Source: Planococcus salinus (lineage in GTDB: Bacteria; Bacillota; Bacilli; Bacillales_A; Planococcaceae). Taken from it: 64,000 nucleotides of DNA. Within the stretch, counting starts at the first letter, position 1. Every line of letters begins with the position of its first letter. Positions 62,630-64,000 of this stretch are shown piece by piece. The position numbers were made by a program, and so were the translations under genes. Under the pieces are notes generated by a model. It ran no database searches. It had not been told where the DNA came from and was given only the letters and a program-made list of their open reading frames with translations. The stretch lies in NCBI RefSeq assembly GCF_003719725.1, contig NZ_RIAX01000003.1, positions 310,001-374,000 on the forward strand, read 5' to 3'.

Positions 62630-63823
62630 TTAAAAGTTCAGTATGTGACCAAGCTTAGATTTTTTTGTTCTCATATAGGCTTCATTTTCTTTTTTCGTTG
62701 GCATCTCAATCGCTAATCGTTCAACCACCTCTAACCCATAGCCTCCGATTCCTGCAATTTTCCGCGGGTTATTTGTTAAAAGTTTCATCTTTTGAATACC
62801 CAAATCCCTCAAGATTTGAGCCCCGATGCCGTAATCACGCAAATCGTCTTCAAAACCAAGTTTTTGGTTCGCTTCCACCGTATCGTATCCTTGGGCCTGT
62901 AAATCATATGCTTTTAATTTGTTGATCAGTCCTATTCCCCGGCCTTCCTGTCGCATGTATAGCAGAACGCCATTTCCTTCATCGCTGATTTGCTGCAGGG
63001 CGGCTCGCAACTGAGTACCGCAGTCACATTGGAAAGAACCGAAGACATCCCCCGTCAAACATTCCGAATGGACACGTGTCAAAACCGGTTTTTCAGAATC
63101 GATCTCTCCTTTTACAAGCGCCACGTGATCCTGTCCTGTCAGCACTTCCGTATATCCAACGACGCGAAAATCACCAAATTCGGTCGGCAAGTTCACTTCC
63201 ACTTCCCGTTTGATCAATTTCTCATTCTTTTGCTTGTATGAAATCAGATCCTGGATGGTTAAAATCCCAAGTCCCAGGCGCTCAGCCACTTTCTGCAGAT
63301 CATCGACACGGGCCATCGTACCGTCCGCATTCATAATCTCACAGATGACGCCTGCCGGTGGAGAGCCGGCCAATTTGGCTAAATCCACGGCTGCCTCTGT
63401 ATGGCCGGCACGCCGCAGCACGCCGCCTTTTTTGGCGATCAAGGGAAACACATGGCCGGGGCGTTTAAAATCAGACGCTTTGGCATCCGGGTCCAGCATG
63501 CTTTTGATGGTATGCGACCGTTCAAAAGCGCTGATGCCAGTGGTAGTGCTTTGGTGATCGACACTGATGGTAAAAGCTGTGCCGTATTCATCGGTATTGT
63601 TATCCGTCATCAAACCGATCTTCAATTTGGCGGCAATTTCCTCTGCTACAGGCACGCAGATCAAGCCCCGCCCTTCTGTTGCCATCAGGTTCACCATTTC
63701 GGGTGTAGCAAATTCCGCCAACGCCACAAAATCACCTTCATTTTCACGATTTTCATCGTCGATGACGATAATCGGCTTGCCGTCCTTTAAATCACGGACA
63801 GCTTCTTCTACGGTGTAGAACAT
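62630..63823 (-). CDS. ribBA: Bifunctional DHBP synthase / GTP cyclohydrolase II
   Basis: A 397-residue fusion: residues about 1-200 are 3,4-dihydroxy-2-butanone-4-phosphate synthase ([11 protein letters not shown] metal site, GHVFPL), the rest GTP cyclohydrolase II with zinc cysteines in [17 protein letters not shown] and [12 protein letters not shown] at 63823 gives the MFYTVEEA start typical of Bacillus; ATG 63829 lies only 3 bases from GGAG. Catalyses the two committed entry steps of riboflavin synthesis. Confidence 0.96.
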   Translation of the reverse strand: MFYTVEEAVRDLKDGKPIIVIDDENRENEGDFVALAEFATPEMVNLMATEGRGLICVPVAEEIAAKLKIGLMTDNNTDEYGTAFTISVDHQSTTTGISAFERSHTIKSMLDPDAKASDFKRPGHVFPLIAKKGGVLRRAGHTEAAVDLAKLAGSPPAGVICEIMNADGTMARVDDLQKVAERLGLGILTIQDLISYKQKNEKLIKREVEVNLPTEFGDFRVVGYTEVLTGQDHVALVKGEIDSEKPVLTRVHSECLTGDVFGSFQCDCGTQLRAALQQISDEGNGVLLYMRQEGRGIGLINKLKAYDLQAQGYDTVEANQKLGFEDDLRDYGIGAQILRDLGIQKMKLLTNNPRKIAGIGGYGLEVVERLAIEMPTKKENEAYMRTKKSKLGHILNF

Positions 63824-63837
63824 CTTCATCGTCTCCT

Positions 63838-64000
63838 TTAAAATCCATTTTCCGCCAGCCAGCTTCTTGTCATTTTGGGCTTGGCTGTCTGTATGCGTTC
63901 GGTATATTTCGCCAATAAATCACATTCAATATTCACGCGTGAACCGATTCTTTTTTCCCCGATCAGTGAATCTTCCTGAGTGGTGGGAACCAGGGAAATC
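63838..64000 (-). CDS. ribE: Riboflavin synthase alpha chain, C-terminal part (gene cut by window edge)
   Basis: The last 53 codons are visible, ending [12 protein letters not shown]. The segment [18 protein letters not shown] is typical of the second barrel of RibE, which makes riboflavin from two lumazine molecules. The 5' end, and presumably ribD with an FMN riboswitch, would be to the right of the window. Its stop is 14 bases ahead of the ribBA start, with the ribBA binding site between. Confidence 0.9.
   Translation of the reverse strand, partial: ISLVPTTQEDSLIGEKRIGSRVNIECDLLAKYTERIQTAKPKMTRSWLAENGF

Noticed and set aside
1-64000. Mobile elements, CRISPR arrays, tRNA or rRNA genes
   Set aside because: No transposase or integrase, no regularly spaced direct repeats and no tRNA-like or rRNA-like sequence were seen on either strand.

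Overview
The window reads as chromosome of a moderately low-GC Gram-positive bacterium of the Bacillales, most like the Planococcaceae (Planococcus or a relative). The basis is strong AGGAGG-type ribosome binding sites, frequent TTG/GTG starts, a serine T-box leader, bacillary nitric oxide synthase, a YtvA-type LOV photoreceptor, SigB-like promoters and a csbB-gtcA-yfhO set. The genus is inference. No tRNA, rRNA, insertion sequence, phage gene or CRISPR array was seen.

Layout. (1) 1-7.0 kb: leftward catabolic genes (TRAP substrate-binding protein, free-standing biotinyl-carrier domain, SDR, zinc alcohol dehydrogenase, aldehyde dehydrogenase, then a second SDR and an acyl-CoA dehydrogenase). 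They are driven by two promoters that share an unusual upstream block. (2) 7.1-15.0 kb: YeeI/YebC-type regulator, nitric oxide synthase, HAD phosphatase, a serA-aminotransferase operon behind a T-box leader, and an M20 amidohydrolase. (3) 15.1-26.0 kb: an eleven-gene leftward operon that looks like tartrate catabolism. It holds TarD-type D-tartrate dehydratase, L-tartrate dehydratase/class I fumarase subunits, tartrate dehydrogenase, a tartronate-semialdehyde-reductase-like enzyme, a DASS transporter, a GntR/FCD regulator and CoA-linked genes (CitE-like lyase, CaiB-like CoA-transferase, acyl-CoA dehydrogenase). (4) 26.2-30.9 kb: AEC permease and a TRAP transporter split into divergent dctP and dctQM. 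A near-identical operator-like site lies just downstream of the -10 at dctP, dctQM and citE, linking transporter and operon to one regulator. (5) 30.9-36.5 kb: AbgT transporter with M20 amidases and an N-carbamoylase-like hydrolase.

(6) 36.5-45.6 kb: a nine-gene tellurium-resistance-type stress operon with three TerD proteins, TelA, YceG and a four-enzyme module (C-C bond lyase, PRTase-TRSP, StiP-PELOTA, HAD). That module has been predicted to make a nucleoside-like metabolite of unknown structure; it is the most novel biology here. (7) 45.8-49.8 kb: csbB-gtcA-yfhO, a lipoteichoic-acid glycosylation set.

(8) 49.8-62.0 kb: a general-stress island with Cu/Zn superoxide dismutase, SDR, DUF2512 and YqjF-like proteins, Mn-catalase with a repeat-containing hydrophilic protein, the LOV-STAS photoreceptor, a DJ-1/PfpI protein, a KGG protein, HtrA, a two-component system, a GTPase and an FMN reductase. 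Several genes carry GTTT-N13/14-GGGWAW promoters resembling SigB sites, so the photoreceptor, a known SigB input in Bacillus, sits among probable SigB outputs. (9) 62.1-64.0 kb: the leftward riboflavin operon ribE-ribBA-ribH, cut by the window edge.
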